A program made the position numbers and the translations under genes. The notes beneath the pieces are model-generated. The model ran no database searches, was not told where the DNA came from, and worked only from the letters and a program-made list of their open reading frames with translations. From the NCBI GenBank assembly GCA_030144725.1, contig JASKMD010000012.1:7239095-7303094 (forward strand): a DNA stretch of 64,000 nucleotides, read 5' to 3'. The number at the start of each line of letters is the position of its first letter. Within the stretch, counting starts at the first letter, position 1. This document shows, in pieces, positions 1 to 20,886 of the stretch. This stretch comes from Haematococcus lacustris. Lineage: Eukaryota; Chlorophyta; Chlorophyceae; Chlamydomonadales; Haematococcaceae.

Positions 1-2440
1 ATATAAGACAACTCTTTGAGTTTTGGCTGGATTTAATGTTGGCTGCAAACTCCTACCTGCTCCAGCTGAGCCGCAGCTGCAGTTGGGAAAAGCTGTTTAC
101 GTGTGCTGTGGTGTACTCGAAAACTCCTGCATCATCAGATGTTCGTCGGGTAACATGTGCTGGCGCAGGAGTGGTGGCACTTGCTGCGTGAACCTGACCT
201 CGCGGTCTAGCAGCAGCGCCTATGCGTAGAGCACCAACAACACGCCTGCACTGCGCGATGTCTTGAGGGTGGCCGGCGGATCCCAACCACCCTGCCGACC
301 ACAATCGAAGCAGCTACTGGTTGCTGCCGTAACTAGAGTCCGCGTTTAAGCCATGCCGCGCGGGGCTAAAGACATCGGCCTGCTCCCGGAGCAATCGGTC
401 GCATGTGACGGTCTTACATGCCAAAACATCAGAGTTGGGAGGCCCTGACTTCAGGCCCCGCACATCCTTAGAATGCCGCAGGCTCCAGGATGGGCGCAAC
501 AGCCGCTGGTTGACCTGGCCTGCTGGGGGTACCCCAGTCTGCGGGCCTAGGCCGGTCATTTGACAGGTCGCCGTCCAACCAGAGGGCCGGCAACCGGAGT
601 GGGGCGGAAGTAACATTTAGGACCTTACAAGCGAACTTTAACCAACATAGTTTACAAAACCTGATTGACGTATGCCTAATAGAGCGCGACTGGTTAAAGA
701 TGGTTTAACATTCCGGGTCACGCTCTAATGCCTAATTCGCAGCTGCGAATTTGTGGCAGCTGCGATTTGGAGAGGGAGAGGAGGTCAGGCTGACTCTCCC
801 TCTCATCTCCTCTTGCTTGTTGCTGTAAGCCTCTCGCCACCCCAAAAAATAAGAAGATACCTCCCACTCCTCCTCACCCTTACCTTCATTCCCTTCCCCA
901 AGGCCAAGAGAACGGCCACGTGCGGTGGGCGTGGCTGTAGCACCAGGCGGCTAACAGCAACGTGCTCGGTCACGGTCATCTCACCAACAGCTGTCCCTTG
1001 CCGTCAGGGCTGTTACAGGGCAGCGGGGCTTCCGCTCTGTATTGGTGCATCGTGCTCCAACCGTTTGTCAGCTACCTCAACTTCGTGCAGCTGGTCACCC
1101 CCGCCATTGGCTGCACCCCTGATAACTATCCGACCGGTCTTTAAGAATTTTACAGCGATTTTTGCGCAGGGCGGTGCAGCTCATCAAAGCGAAGCTAGCG
1201 GGCTGCTCGGGCTGATGTGCACCTGTGCCGGGGCGGGCGGGGGTGCTGGGAGATCGGGTCGCGTTGTGCCGGAAACGGCCTGCTTAGTGGGGCTGTGATC
1301 AGCGAACAGCTAACGCGCTCAGCGGCCCAACTTTTCAACTGTTTGAATTTTTGTCGGGCGCAGTACCCCCCTGACATGTGTTCTAGTGCTAGTGCTAGTG
1401 CTGGCGTGTGGCCTGTCTCTGCACCCGAACAGCGTGCAACTCGTGTCACGTCAAATTCCTTGATATAAGCACTTTTTCCGGCTGCCATAACTGTCCAACG
1501 AGGACGTCAAATGATGGATTGCCAGTTCAGCGCGGCTCCTTGTGTGGTCACCTAACGTGTATGGTAAACAGAAACGCGTTGTCTTGATGTGTGGCCCGTT
1601 TCATGTGGGGGGGTGAACACTCATATCAGCTCAGTTTATGCATCTTTTTGACTGATCCTAGTTGCGTCTGGCTGCAAAAGCACCGATGCGGTAACCACCT
1701 TGACATTGCTGTCACATGTGGACTGAACCCGTGTTGAAGAATGCTGTTGCATGCTGATTGGAAAAATAGTTTGGATGCGCCAATCACGCCGCGCTGGGTC
1801 CAGGCTGCCTCTAGCTGTCGCTAAGAGTGTCTGCGTGGCGCCAGAACACGTCGCGTGTTGGGGGCCAGCCACCCGGCAAATCGCTGGGGCTGGCTGCACT
1901 CTAGTCAGGCCATAAGCAGCTCATCGCACAGTCGGCGGCCTCATCCGTGCAGAAATGAGTAAGAAAGTTATCTCTTAAGCCACGGGGGTGCAGCCAATGG
2001 CGGGGGTGACCAGCTGGCAGGTTCCCTCAGCACACACCCCATCCCTACCCGTCCATGCTCACGGACACCCAACAGCCCGCTCTGCCCTCCAAGGGGTACG
2101 CGGACGTCCTGGCCATCACGGTGCTTGACAGGGTTGGACGGAGCGGCTGCAGTAGACGGAGCGGACGGAGCGGCTGCAGTAGGCCGTCGGTGCGTTCCGC
2201 TCGGTTGGGGGCCCTGCCTTGAGCGTGGCCAAGAGCCAAGCTTTGCCGTGCGCCCAGCCAGAGCCTTAGCAAGGACAGTGGCGAGGGCACGCGGGGGTCT
2301 TTCAAGGGAGTCGGGGCAAGGGGGGGCGGGGGGAGGCGGAAGCAAGGGATCTAGGGCAGGGTTGGGTCTTTTAGTTGGGACCGGCTGAGTTGGGAAGAGG
2401 AGGGACAGGCGCTAGGTGGGAGGGTGGGCGAGTTCGCTTG
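1..2440. other. No recognised gene
   Basis: I find no protein family in this stretch on either strand. Open frames such as the one at 753-1298 are long only because the DNA is GC-rich; they contain no motif I know, and I see no exon chain around them. The base composition is mixed. Short local repeats occur, for example the repeated GGAGCGGCTGCAGTA motif near 2138-2182. An unrecognised gene or non-coding transcript is possible. Confidence 0.4.
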
Positions 2441-2457
2441 GGCTACAGCCGACCAGT

Positions 2458-2490
2458 ACTCGGCGCAGGCAACAATTGCCTGCGCCGAGT
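2458..2490. repeat. Perfect 15-bp inverted repeat (hairpin)
   Basis: Two 15-base arms, ACTCGGCGCAGGCAA and its exact complement, are separated by three bases. The stem would be GC-rich and stable in RNA or as a cruciform. It is not followed by a T-run and lies beside no recognised gene, so I assign no role. Confidence 0.7.
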
Positions 2491-2548
2491 AAGAGACCGA
2501 GTTGAGGCAAAACGCAGCTTTTCGTGCTGTCCGCTGTCACACTGTGCG

Positions 2549-2614
2549 CGTGTCCGTCCTTTGACAGCCGTTGCATTTGATGACACGTCCTTAGCTGCTT
2601 GTTAGCTGCTGACA
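2549..2614. repeat. Dispersed repeat, second copy at 60421-60486
   Basis: About 65 bases beginning TGTCCGTCCTTTGACAGC recur with few differences near 60421-60486, inside an intron of the polycystin-like gene. The copies are in the same orientation and 58 kb apart. Behind this copy, 2630-2670 holds a short direct repeat of GGAGACCTCAGC, and 2763-2802 holds CAGGGCAG repeats. Confidence 0.65.
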
Positions 2615-3089
2615 GTTGAGACCTGCAAAGGAGACCTCAGCGGAGACCTCAGCGGACCTCAGCGGAGACAGCTTACAGTGCGGCGTAGCGGAGCGAGCCT
2701 ACAACTAGCAACTAGCAGACTGCCCATACGCACCAACACATGCCCCAACAGGTCAGAGATCAGCAGGGCAGCAGGGCAGCAGGGCAGCAGGGCAGCAGGG
2801 CATGTGCTGTTGGTGACAGCTGAGCCATAGCCATGCAGAGTATGCCACACATGCCTTTGCCCAACACCTCACCTCTGACCCTGAGCAAGTCAGCATGTGT
2901 GTCAGGGCTGAACAGCCTCAGTGTCAAGCAGGCAGATGGGCAGGCAGGGAAGGTGGGCGGGCAGGCAGGCAGGTGAGCATGCACAATGCCGGCGTAGGCC
3001 AGGCCGTGTAGCAGGAGCAGTATCACCTAATGTGAAGGTCCTTTACATGCCCGAGTAGTGGACAAGGCCGTCAGCATGTGGCCATACAC

Positions 3090-3505
3090 ACAGCCAATAC
3101 GGAAGAAGTATCCAGGCCTGGGGTACCAAGCATCTGCGGGACCGGCCACCCAAGGCCCAGCAGCAGCAGTAGTCTGCTGTGGCACAGTAGTGTGTCCCCC
3201 CCTTGAGCTGTCATCAGCTTGCAATCAGTGCATGTGTGTCATGTCAACTTTATACAACACAAACAATAATGAGAACTCGCGTGACTTCATCTTGAGCCCA
3301 TGTGCACCTTTGTCTGTACACCTTGCTTTGAAGTGCGTTGCAGAAAGTTCCAAATCCCTAGAGGGGGAGGGCGGCCAAGCAGCCTGACGGCTGACGGCTT
3401 AAGCGGTGTAAGCCACCAACTCTATACAATAGCCCTAGCGGTCAGGCATAAGTGTAGGTGGTAGGCGCCCATGCCCAATGCACGGGAACATCACTCCACA
3501 CAGCC
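3090..3505 (+). pseudogene. Fanzor-like element, 3' tail fragment (copy A)
   Basis: The plus strand encodes the last residues of the Fanzor-like C-terminus seen elsewhere in this window: KKYPGLGY, then a glutamine-rich end and a TAG stop near 3183. The conserved 3' non-coding tail follows (TTGAGCTGTCATCAGCTT, then ...TAGTGTAGGTGGTAGGCGCCCATGCCC, then CCACACAGCCC). Compared with the copy at 51588-51740, about 150 bases are inserted between 3262 and 3416, flanked by near-identical CAACT(T/C)TATACAA. It is a truncated relic and cannot encode a nuclease. Confidence 0.65.
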
Positions 3506-4140
3506 CATAACACCGACCTGATTATGATCCCTTGTGCTCCGACTCTAATGCCGGCCCTAGTGCAGGACGAGGGGCTGTGTAGGCTGTGTAGCCTGCTCTT
3601 CACACACGAGCACATACGGCCACCGCCAACACTTCACACCCTTCCCCGCACACAGCTGCACACAGCCACGCTTAATAGCATGCAGCCATTACAACAAATC
3701 ACAACAGCACAATAGAACACCCATTCTCAACTCCGTTCGTCGCCATTTTGTAGTATTTAATCTTCTCTTGTCTGACAGATAACGATGATGTCTGCTCTTC
3801 ACACACGAGCACATACGGCCAACCCAGGTAATGTGTGCCAGTTGCACGGTACCCGTTCCCTCACATCACACCCGCTCACCCAAGCCTTCCCACCCCCCTC
3901 ACCACACTCGAATACAACACCAGATCTTGCACTGCAAGCGCATTGAAGCACTGCTGCCTTGCGGTGCAGCTGCCTCAATGCCTGCCACCCACACTGCCTC
4001 ACCACCAACACTTTACACCACTCCCCATCAAGGGACTTTGGGCCTGGAGCTGCACTGCAAGAGGCCTCACCCTGCTGCACACTGCAGCACCGCCAAGACC
4101 TGATCACACCGTCACACCCCACTTAAGCAGCTGATGGTGG
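3506..4140. other. Intergenic, with a 30-bp direct repeat and 3' UTR of the synthase
   Basis: A 30-base segment (TGCTCTTCACACACGAGCAC...) occurs at about 3593-3622 and again at 3793-3822. The right part, up to 4140, is downstream of the minus-strand dehydroquinate synthase and probably is its 3' UTR. I see no gene here. Confidence 0.45.
4013..4017 (-). other. Candidate TGTAA polyadenylation signal
   Basis: TTACA on the plus strand reads TGTAA on the minus strand, about 125 bases past the dehydroquinate synthase stop. TGTAA is the usual polyadenylation signal in volvocine green algae. A 5-base match is weak evidence on its own. Confidence 0.35.
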
Positions 4141-6574
4141 TCATGCGCTGCAGAAGTGCTGCAGTGTTTCGTCCAGCTTGGCAGGGTCAAAGTCCCCGGT
4201 GACCACGCAGCTGCCTAGTGACCCACGCAGCAGGATGAGGCGTAGCTTGCCTGCAGCCACCTTCTTGTCCACTGACATCAAATCCTTGAACAGCTGCACA
4301 GTCATCAGGCTGGGGGGCACCACCGGTAGGCGCGCGGCCTGCAGCAACGCTCGGGTGCGTTCCAGAATGCTCAAGTCAATCCAGCCCTGCGCATGCCAGC
4401 AGCCACAGCAGCGTTGCGCCAATGCACAGCACAGCCTACCCATGCCCATCTTCATAACAGCAAGCAAGCGAGCGAGCTTGACATAAAGCAGTAACTAGGC
4501 AGAACCAGAGCCATAGTTGGGGGTGGCAGACGTTGTAGCAGGCCCTTGAGCAAGCCTTTCAAGACCTTACCTGGCAACGCATCTGCGGCACAACAAGTTG
4601 GAGGAACCACACAAGTGGTTCATTTCAATGCTACTGCGTGTGGCGCTCTCACCCACCATTCTATAAGACATGTCTGCAGCCATGACCATGCCGATGGACA
4701 CGGCCTCTCCATGCAGCAGGCTGCCATAGCCTGTGCCGGTCTCAATGGCGTGACCAAAGGTGTGGCCCAGGTTCAACGTAGCCCGCAAATCGTTGGTCTC
4801 CTTCTCATCAGCCGCCACTACCTCTGCCTTGTTTATACAGGAGCGCTCCACCGCGTAGGCAATGGCCTCGGGGTCACGAGCCAGGAGGCGCGGCATGTTG
4901 GCCTCCAGCCACTCAAATAAAGGGGCATCCCTAATCAGCCCATACCTGCACAGCATGCACGCATGAACGTGCAAGCATAACACACAAATACATTTACATG
5001 CACCACAGCTGTGCAGTGGGCTCACTGGCTGCATGCATGCAAGCTAGAACAGAGTGGCAGAGTGACAGGTGTTCGCATGTGACGAGTACTGTGGACATCG
5101 TATAGCTGTCAGGGCTGCTGCTCATACCCCTGGGATGTGTCAAGTCAACTAGCGGGCTGCCCAGGCATCGGAGCACGCACTTGACTATCTCGCTCAGGCC
5201 TGACGCCAGCTCCCTGTCAGGGAGGGTAGTCAGGGTATCCGTGTCACACAGCACTACTCGCGGCTGGTAAAACGCTCCAATCATGTTCTTGCCCAGCGGA
5301 TGATTTACACCAGTCTTGCCACCCACGCTGCTGTCCACCTGCGCACCGACAGCACATGGTGCCGGGTGCATCAGCCACATCAATGTAACCCCCGACACAC
5401 TATCAGCATGCCAAGGGAGCTGGGAGTACAGCAGTGGCTCTGAGGAGGTGGCTGTATGCCAGCTGTGTGTGTACACAATGCATAACACCCACACTCTGTC
5501 CCTGCAACCTATCGCTACCAAAGGCTTCATTACCCATACCTAAACCTAGACTTGCAGCTTTGCATGTTGCCTACGCCTTAAGGCTGCCAGCCATAAACAC
5601 CTTGGTTTCTACAATCCATGCCGCCTCACGGCCTCCTCATGCTGCAGGTAACAACTGAGTACGCGAGACTCACCTGTGCCATGACTGTGGTAGGCACCTG
5701 CACGAAGTGCACGCCACGCTGGTAGCAGCTGGCAGCAAAGCCAGTCATGTCGCCCACTACACCGCCGCCCAGGGCCAGAAAGGTTGTGCCCCGGTCCATA
5801 CGGCAGGCTAGAGCCTTGTCCCACACAGCCCCCAGCACCTCCATGTTCTTGTGATCCTCACCATCCGGTAAAATCACAGTATCTACAGACAGCTGGCCAT
5901 CAGCTGTCAGCGCAGATATCACTCTGCAGGCATGGACACAGCCACAACAGGCTGGCGCAAGCCTGAAACTTGGTATGCTCTCCAATGACAAGAGTGCTGG
6001 GCTCTGACTCAATTGCTTTGACTCAACTGTGTCTTGGTAAGATAGTGTGTTATATCAATGGTGGCCAAATGCATGTTCCAAGGCAAGGCAGCGCAGCTCA
6101 CTTGTCCAAGTACAGGGGTGCAACGGTCTCGTTGGTCACAACCAGCACCCTCTTGCCGGGAATGTGCTGACGCAGCAAGTCACCCCGGCCTTCCAGCAGG
6201 CCGTTGCCGATGTAGATGGGGTAGGAGCGGTCGCCCAGCTCCACCTGTACTGTCTTGAGTACCTCCGCTTCAGACTCTTGTGGGGCCAACACGGCCGACA
6301 GTGTGGCCACAGCGGACAGCTGGCGGCTTCGCCTAACTCTCTCAATGTGCCGCCTGGTCGCCCCCGCCCACAGGTTCGAATGGCAGAGGAAATCGGTCGA
6401 GCTAGTGAAAGCAGTTGAAGAGCTGGAGTGCAAGCTGGCCGTGTCAAAGGATGCAGCTCCGAGGCTGGCTGAGCGATGTTGTTGGACAGCGTTGCTCGGA
6501 TTACGGGGTAGCTGCCCTGCGGAGGCACGGGCCGAGCCGCCCGTGTAGCGAAAGCTCCTACCGACAGGCGGCAT
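4141..6574 (-). CDS. aroB: 3-Dehydroquinate synthase, plastid-targeted
   Basis: This enzyme converts DAHP to 3-dehydroquinate, the second step of the shikimate pathway, in the plastid. Model: complement of 4141-4386, 4657-4945, 5181-5338, 5674-5923 and 6102-6574. All junctions are GT-AG, keep phase, and give 471 residues. Visible family motifs are PDGEDHK (about 177-183), [12 protein letters not shown] (209-220), [13 protein letters not shown] (242-254) with the NAD/phosphate-binding region, [26 protein letters not shown] with a zinc-ligand histidine, HGEAVSIGM, and a plant-like end ([15 protein letters not shown]). The first roughly 110 residues are Ser/Arg/Ala-rich with few acids and look like a transit peptide. 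I chose the ATG at 6574 because it begins that region; an upstream in-frame extension to 6889 exists. It is transcribed divergently from the alanyl-tRNA synthetase gene. Confidence 0.93.
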
Positions 6575-16116
<9,542 letters not shown>

Positions 16117-16610
16117 CAGCCCAGAGTTGACAGGGGCATGGCAGGGCAAGGTAGGGGCGGGTAGCCATGCAGATGAAGGGGTGGTGGCTGGTTTGGGGGG
16201 GAGGGGAGTGAAGGAGGGCAGTGGCATGGGGAGCGCATGCTGTCTATCCGAAAAGTACTACCCGAAAGTACAAGCTAGTACCGCGCAGGAGTACCGTGGT
16301 CACAACTGATGTGTACGTATGCAACCAGTGAAGGGCGGGGTGAAAGGCGCCTTGGGGATACTTCCCTGCCCCTATCTCAGGTGTCCCCAACTAACAGGAA
16401 AGCTACCCCTGGTTATCAAAACGACACCGCATCTCAGGCACGTGGATTCTATTTGTGTAATGCAGATTTGTGTAATGCGGGTAGAGGACTCTGTCAGCTA
16501 CGTGGTGCAATGTGCCTTATTAAACACCGTGCAGTGTGCTGAACGCAATGGCGGCTCAAATGTTCGCACTCAAGCGCATGCTTGTTTTGCTCATGCGGGC
16601 CTCGTCGCGA
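16117..16610 (+). other. AlaRS 3' flank / probable 3' UTR
   Basis: TGTAA occurs at 16456-16460 and 16471-16475, about 340 bases after the stop; either could be the polyadenylation signal. A 36-base segment at 16294-16329 (CCGTGGTCACAACTGAT...) recurs at 22125-22160 with about four differences. There is no further gene before the transposon. Confidence 0.4.
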
Positions 16611-17357
16611 CCGCCCGTCAGGCGCTCCCAACATGGGGTTGGTAATATGCATGCAAGTACTCTCTCAATAGTGCATCGTTTTCGATAGCGTTTATCACAT
16701 TGGTAGCCGCAAGTCAATGCGCGTCATCTGACCATCAGCGCAAGCCATTGGAGCCTTTGCTCGCGTACTGCCACATGTGCCCGCGAACAAATCACAGCGG
16801 CGAGACGGGTATCCTTGGGACGGTGAGCCACATCCCTGTGGCGCCATCTACCTAGCGTAGTGAGCTGGTTGTGCACAAATGGAATGTCCGGCCAACACCC
16901 AACGCGATGCCTGCCGGGCGTGCAGGGCGCCTAGACGGGGTGAATGAAACATAATAGATGTGCTCACTTCCGCCCAATACACCATTTGGGTCGGCGCACA
17001 CTGAGGTATCACCGGGTTACACCCCCCCCTCCTCCACTATGTCCTTCACTGTGTTGCACCCGTTGCACCCACAGGAAAATGGCTACATTTTGTTTGTTCT
17101 TGACCCCTTGGCGCATTTGTTGAAATAAACCGCACGTTAAACAGCCTAGGCCTCTATCAGTTTGACATCTTCAAAGTGACATCATGTTCTCCGAGTAGAA
17201 TTAGGGCCACGGGGCTGTGGGGTTGCAGTTGAGCTATGGAATTTTGCACGCAGGTGGATGGGATGTAGGGGAGTATAACTTCAATTTACCCGGATCTAAA
17301 CGGTTTCTGCCCGCATTTTAAAAGGCTGTAACAAGGGCAACCGACAGCCAATTATGT

Positions 17358-17471
17358 CCTAACCGTCAATTATAGCTAACCGTCAATTATAGGCAACCGT
17401 CAATTATAGGCAACCGTCAATTATAGCCAACCGTCAATTATAGCCAACCGCCAATTATAGCCAACCGCTAA
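17358..17471 (+). repeat. 17-bp minisatellite, about 6.5 copies
   Basis: The unit is close to CCAACCGTCAATTATAG, tandemly repeated with single-base variants, inside the middle part of the outer transposon. There are no unique spacers between units, so it is not a CRISPR array. Confidence 0.85.
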
Positions 17472-18907
17472 GTCGCAACCACTACACATGGCAAAACACA
17501 ATCTAATCCTCATATCACGTGCCTTGCACCTCCTCCTTGCACCTCATGCACTTCGTGTGCCCATGCGCTTCATTTCTTCATTATGCAGTTCATCATTTGC
17601 ATGCATTCAATCATAGCAAAGCTAACTTGCATGCGCTTCACCCCACACGGGAAACTCGCCTAATACACCACGAACATGATACACCACGATCATGATACAC
17701 ACTCGCCTAATACCACGCCTCGCCACGAACCATGAACATTACTTGCAACACATTATGACAGACAGATGACAAAGCCATAGCCGAGACGTGAGTAGTGCCA
17801 TGCCATGCATGACGCCGCTCTCCATTATGCGTGGCATTCCAAAGGCTAACGAGGGACAACAACATTGTCTAGGAGAGAATGGCAGGACTGAGAGGTGGTG
17901 AAGGTGGAGGTGGTAGCCTGAGCTGGGGCAGTGGGCGGGCTGGGAGCATCAAGAGCACCACCTGTGTGATGTGCGCCCCATTCAACGGCGCCAGCAACAA
18001 CACTACTTGGTAGTGGTGGCACAAAAGCCACCTCAGAAACAACACCACATCGGTAGCCACAACGATGGACATGATGACTTTAGCTCCTGCAAACAAGGAC
18101 ATCAAATAGGGTGTTGGCAGCCATCATGCACAATGTAAAACTCCATACCACCGGAATCTGCCCACCCTTCCCAAGGGGCACACATAGTACACTATGAGAG
18201 GCTCACTGACCTGACTCAGCTTAAATCTCGGTTTGACTTGATGAAATGCCAAAAGCATGCTAAGAAAGAAGTCCACACATCAAGCAGTTCTGCAAGAGAC
18301 GAAACATCATGATGTGACCAAGATGTATGCACACGAATACAATTGCGCAGGCATATGTTGCTGCCTTGATTTCTGCTGCCCTATAGTGTGGCCCTCAATA
18401 GCACGGCTGCCCTAGCGACCAAAAAGAACACCCACGTTTGTACTGACGATGGCAACGTTGGGACAATGAGGTGGCGGCTGTAGCTGGGCCGGAGGCGGCG
18501 GCCCGCTGTGAAAACATGTTATCGACATCGCGACCTCCACAAGAACGCTACGTTGTTACCTCCATAAGGGCGCTGGATGGATTTTGGGTGTCCCTACGAG
18601 CCAATCGCAGGGGTATTTGCCGATGGCGACTTCTGTGAGACCATACTAGTACGTTTGAGCTTACCGATGTCAGGTTTGGTGCCACCGTTGTCGCCGTCAT
18701 TGTCGCCGCCGCTCCATTCTGCCAAAGAACGCCACTAGTGCCACGTCCATTGCGTGAGCCATAACAACGACTGTCCTCTACCAAACAACAAGCAAAGAAT
18801 GCCTCAAATGTTACACTAAAGACAATGATCAGCTCGGCTCCGCCGAGCTCAGCATCGTTTTATCGCCTCTGTAAATTGAAGTTATACAAGTTAACTGCAA
18901 CGCCTCA
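17472..18907. other. Unique interior of the outer transposon
   Basis: This part is absent from the inner derivative. It has no convincing coding region. The minus-strand frame at 17869-18105 is hydrophobic and short and has no family I know. A small perfect inverted repeat, AGCTCGGC/GCCGAGCT, is near 18831-18849. Base composition is less GC-rich than in the neighbouring genes. Confidence 0.5.
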
Positions 18908-19053
18908 CCTTTTCCGGGTTTGTAAACGACCTCGGCCTCGCAGTTCCTCGTGAACGCTCTCGACCTCCGCCAGGGGCCGGAGGCCCCTGGCGTCGGTCTC
19001 GAGCGTTCACTCGGAACTGCTTCGGCCTCGGTCGTTTACAAACCCGGAAAAGG
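18908..19053. repeat. 146-bp near-perfect palindrome
   Basis: Arms of about 70 bases, starting CCTTTTCCGGGTTTGTAAAC and ending with its complement at 19053, meet at GGGGCCGGAGGCCCC with almost no loop. A few mismatches and small indels lie between the arms. It ends seven bases before the target-site duplication of the inner transposon. It could be a foldback element or a hotspot for insertion. It would form a strong hairpin if transcribed. Confidence 0.85.
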
Positions 19054-19066
19054 TTCGGTGTTGCAG

Positions 19067-20292
19067 TCAGGCGCCCCCAACATGGGGTTGGTAATATGCA
19101 TGCGATTACTCTCTCAATACTGCATCGTTTTCAATAGCGTTTATCACATTGGTAGCTGCAAATCAATGCGCGTCATCTGACCATCAGCGCTAGCCATTGG
19201 AGTCTTTGCTCGCGTACTGCCACATGTGCCCGCGAACAAATCACAGCGGCGAGACGGGTCTCCTTGGCACGGTGAGCCACATCGCTGAGGCCCCATCTAC
19301 CTGGCGCAATGAGCGGGTTGTGCACAAATGAAATGTCCGGCCAACACCCAGCGCGATGCCTGCCGGGCGTGCAGGGCACCTAGACGGGGTGAATGAAACA
19401 TAATAGATGTGCTCACTTCCGCCGAATACACCATTGGGGTCGGCGCACACTAAGGTATCACCGGCTTACACCCCCCCCTCCTCCACTGTGTCCTTCACTG
19501 TGTTGCATCCGCTGCACCCACACGAAAATGGCCACACTATGTTTGTTCTAGACCCGTGGGCGAGTTTCTTGAAACAAATAGCACATTAGACAGCCCAGGC
19601 CTCTGTCAGTTTGACATCTTCAAAGTGACATCATGTTTTCCAAGCAGAATCAGGGCCACGGGGCTGTGGGGTGGCAGTTGAGCTATGAAACTTTGCACGC
19701 AGGTGGATGGCATGTAGGGGAGTGTAACTCTCAGAGGAGCCGAGTCCAAACTCGGTCATGGTGTGGAGCTGTGTGACTGACTGCATGGCCCTGGTCATGA
19801 GATCGGCTAAGGGAGTTGGGGGTCACAGACCAAAGTGAGCTTTTGGCTTATCTGAGTATGAGCGTTTGTTACAATGTCCTAGATGAGCTTAGCCTAGTAA
19901 GTAGCATGTTGTAAGTCCAAATGGTCGAGCTGTGGCATTGCCCTCCAGGTATGGGGGGGAGGTGGGCTCATTGCCACATCCTCGCTACCGCTTTCCGATC
20001 CGACTGCTGCCGCCGACACGCATGCGTATGTAGAGCAGCCTAAGCGACGAAGGCGGTCGCAGCGATGACGGCATGCCCCGCAACGGCCCAAATTTGAATC
20101 ACTAACTTTGATGCTTTGTTGTGCACGGCCTACTCGGTGTATGTTTATTCTGGATGGGTGAACGGTAGCTGGCTGGGTTGGCTACATACTGAGCCAGCTA
20201 GCATTAAATTTGGCGCAGCGAGTGCAGAGTTACAGCCGTCCTACTACCAGGGGTCGGTTTACTGCCATTTTTTGAATGTTGGGGGCGCCTGA
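19067..20292. mobile_element. Inner, internally deleted transposon copy (MITE-like)
   Basis: The termini TCAGGCGCCCCCAACATG and CATT-free complement ATGTTGGGGGCGCCTGA are flanked by GTTGCAG on both sides (19060-19066 and 20293-20299). Its left 660 bases match the left end of the outer element (16618-17281). Its right 560 bases match the right end of the outer element (20310-20879). The unique middle is missing. At the join both parents read TAACT, a 5-base microhomology. Confidence 0.88.
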
Positions 20293-20886
20293 GTTGCAGT
20301 TATCCTCATCGTAACTCTCAGAGGAGTCGAGTCCAAACTCGGCCATGGTGTGGAGTTGTGAGACTGACTGCATGGCTCTGGCCCTGAGATCGGCTAAGGG
20401 AGTTGGGGGTCACCGACCAAAGTGAGCTTTTGGCTTGTCTGAGTATGAGTGTTTGTAGCAATGTCTGAGAGGAGCTCAACCTAGTAAGTAGCATGTTGTA
20501 AGTCAAAATGGTCGAGCTGTGGCATTGCCCTCCAGGTATGGGGAGGAGGTGGGCTCAGTGCAACATCGCTGCAACCGCTTTCCGATCCGACTGCTGCCGC
20601 CGACGCGCATGTTCATGTTGAGCAGCCTAAGCGACGCGGGCGGTCGCAGCGATGACTGCATGCTCCGCTACGGCTCAAATTTGAATCACTAACTTTGACG
20701 CTTTGTTGTGCACGGCCTACTCAGTGTATATTTATTCTGGATGGGTGAAAGGTAGCTGGCTGGGTTGGCTACATTGTGAACCATCTAGCATATTATTTGG
20801 CGCAGTGAGTGCAGAGTTACAGCCGTCTTACTACCAGGGGTCGGTTTCCTGTCATTTTTAAACAGTTGGGAGCGCCTGACCGCCCG

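Larger units (their letters stand above)
16618..20879. mobile_element. TIR DNA transposon (outer), 7-bp target-site duplication
   Basis: The ends are inverted repeats: TCAGGCGCTCCCAAC at the left and its exact complement GTTGGGAGCGCCTGA at the right. They are flanked by the direct repeat CCGCCCG (16611-16617 and 20880-20886). The element is 4262 bp including the nested copy at 19067-20292, or about 3.0 kb without it. I recognise no transposase frame in the unique middle part (17281-18907), so it is probably non-autonomous. The superfamily is unassigned, because 7-bp duplications are uncommon and the TIR is not one I can place. Confidence 0.88.

Noticed and set aside
753..1298. 181-residue plus-strand frame
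   Set aside because: No motif, no ATG-based support beyond an alternative start, and overlapping frames on both strands typical of GC-rich DNA.
6370..6390. GGTTCGAAT resembling a tRNA T-loop
   Set aside because: It lies within the first coding exon of the dehydroquinate synthase, and no acceptor, D or anticodon arm can be drawn around it.
17358..17471. Regular short repeats that might suggest a CRISPR array
   Set aside because: The 17-bp units are directly adjacent with no unique spacers, in a eukaryotic transposon.
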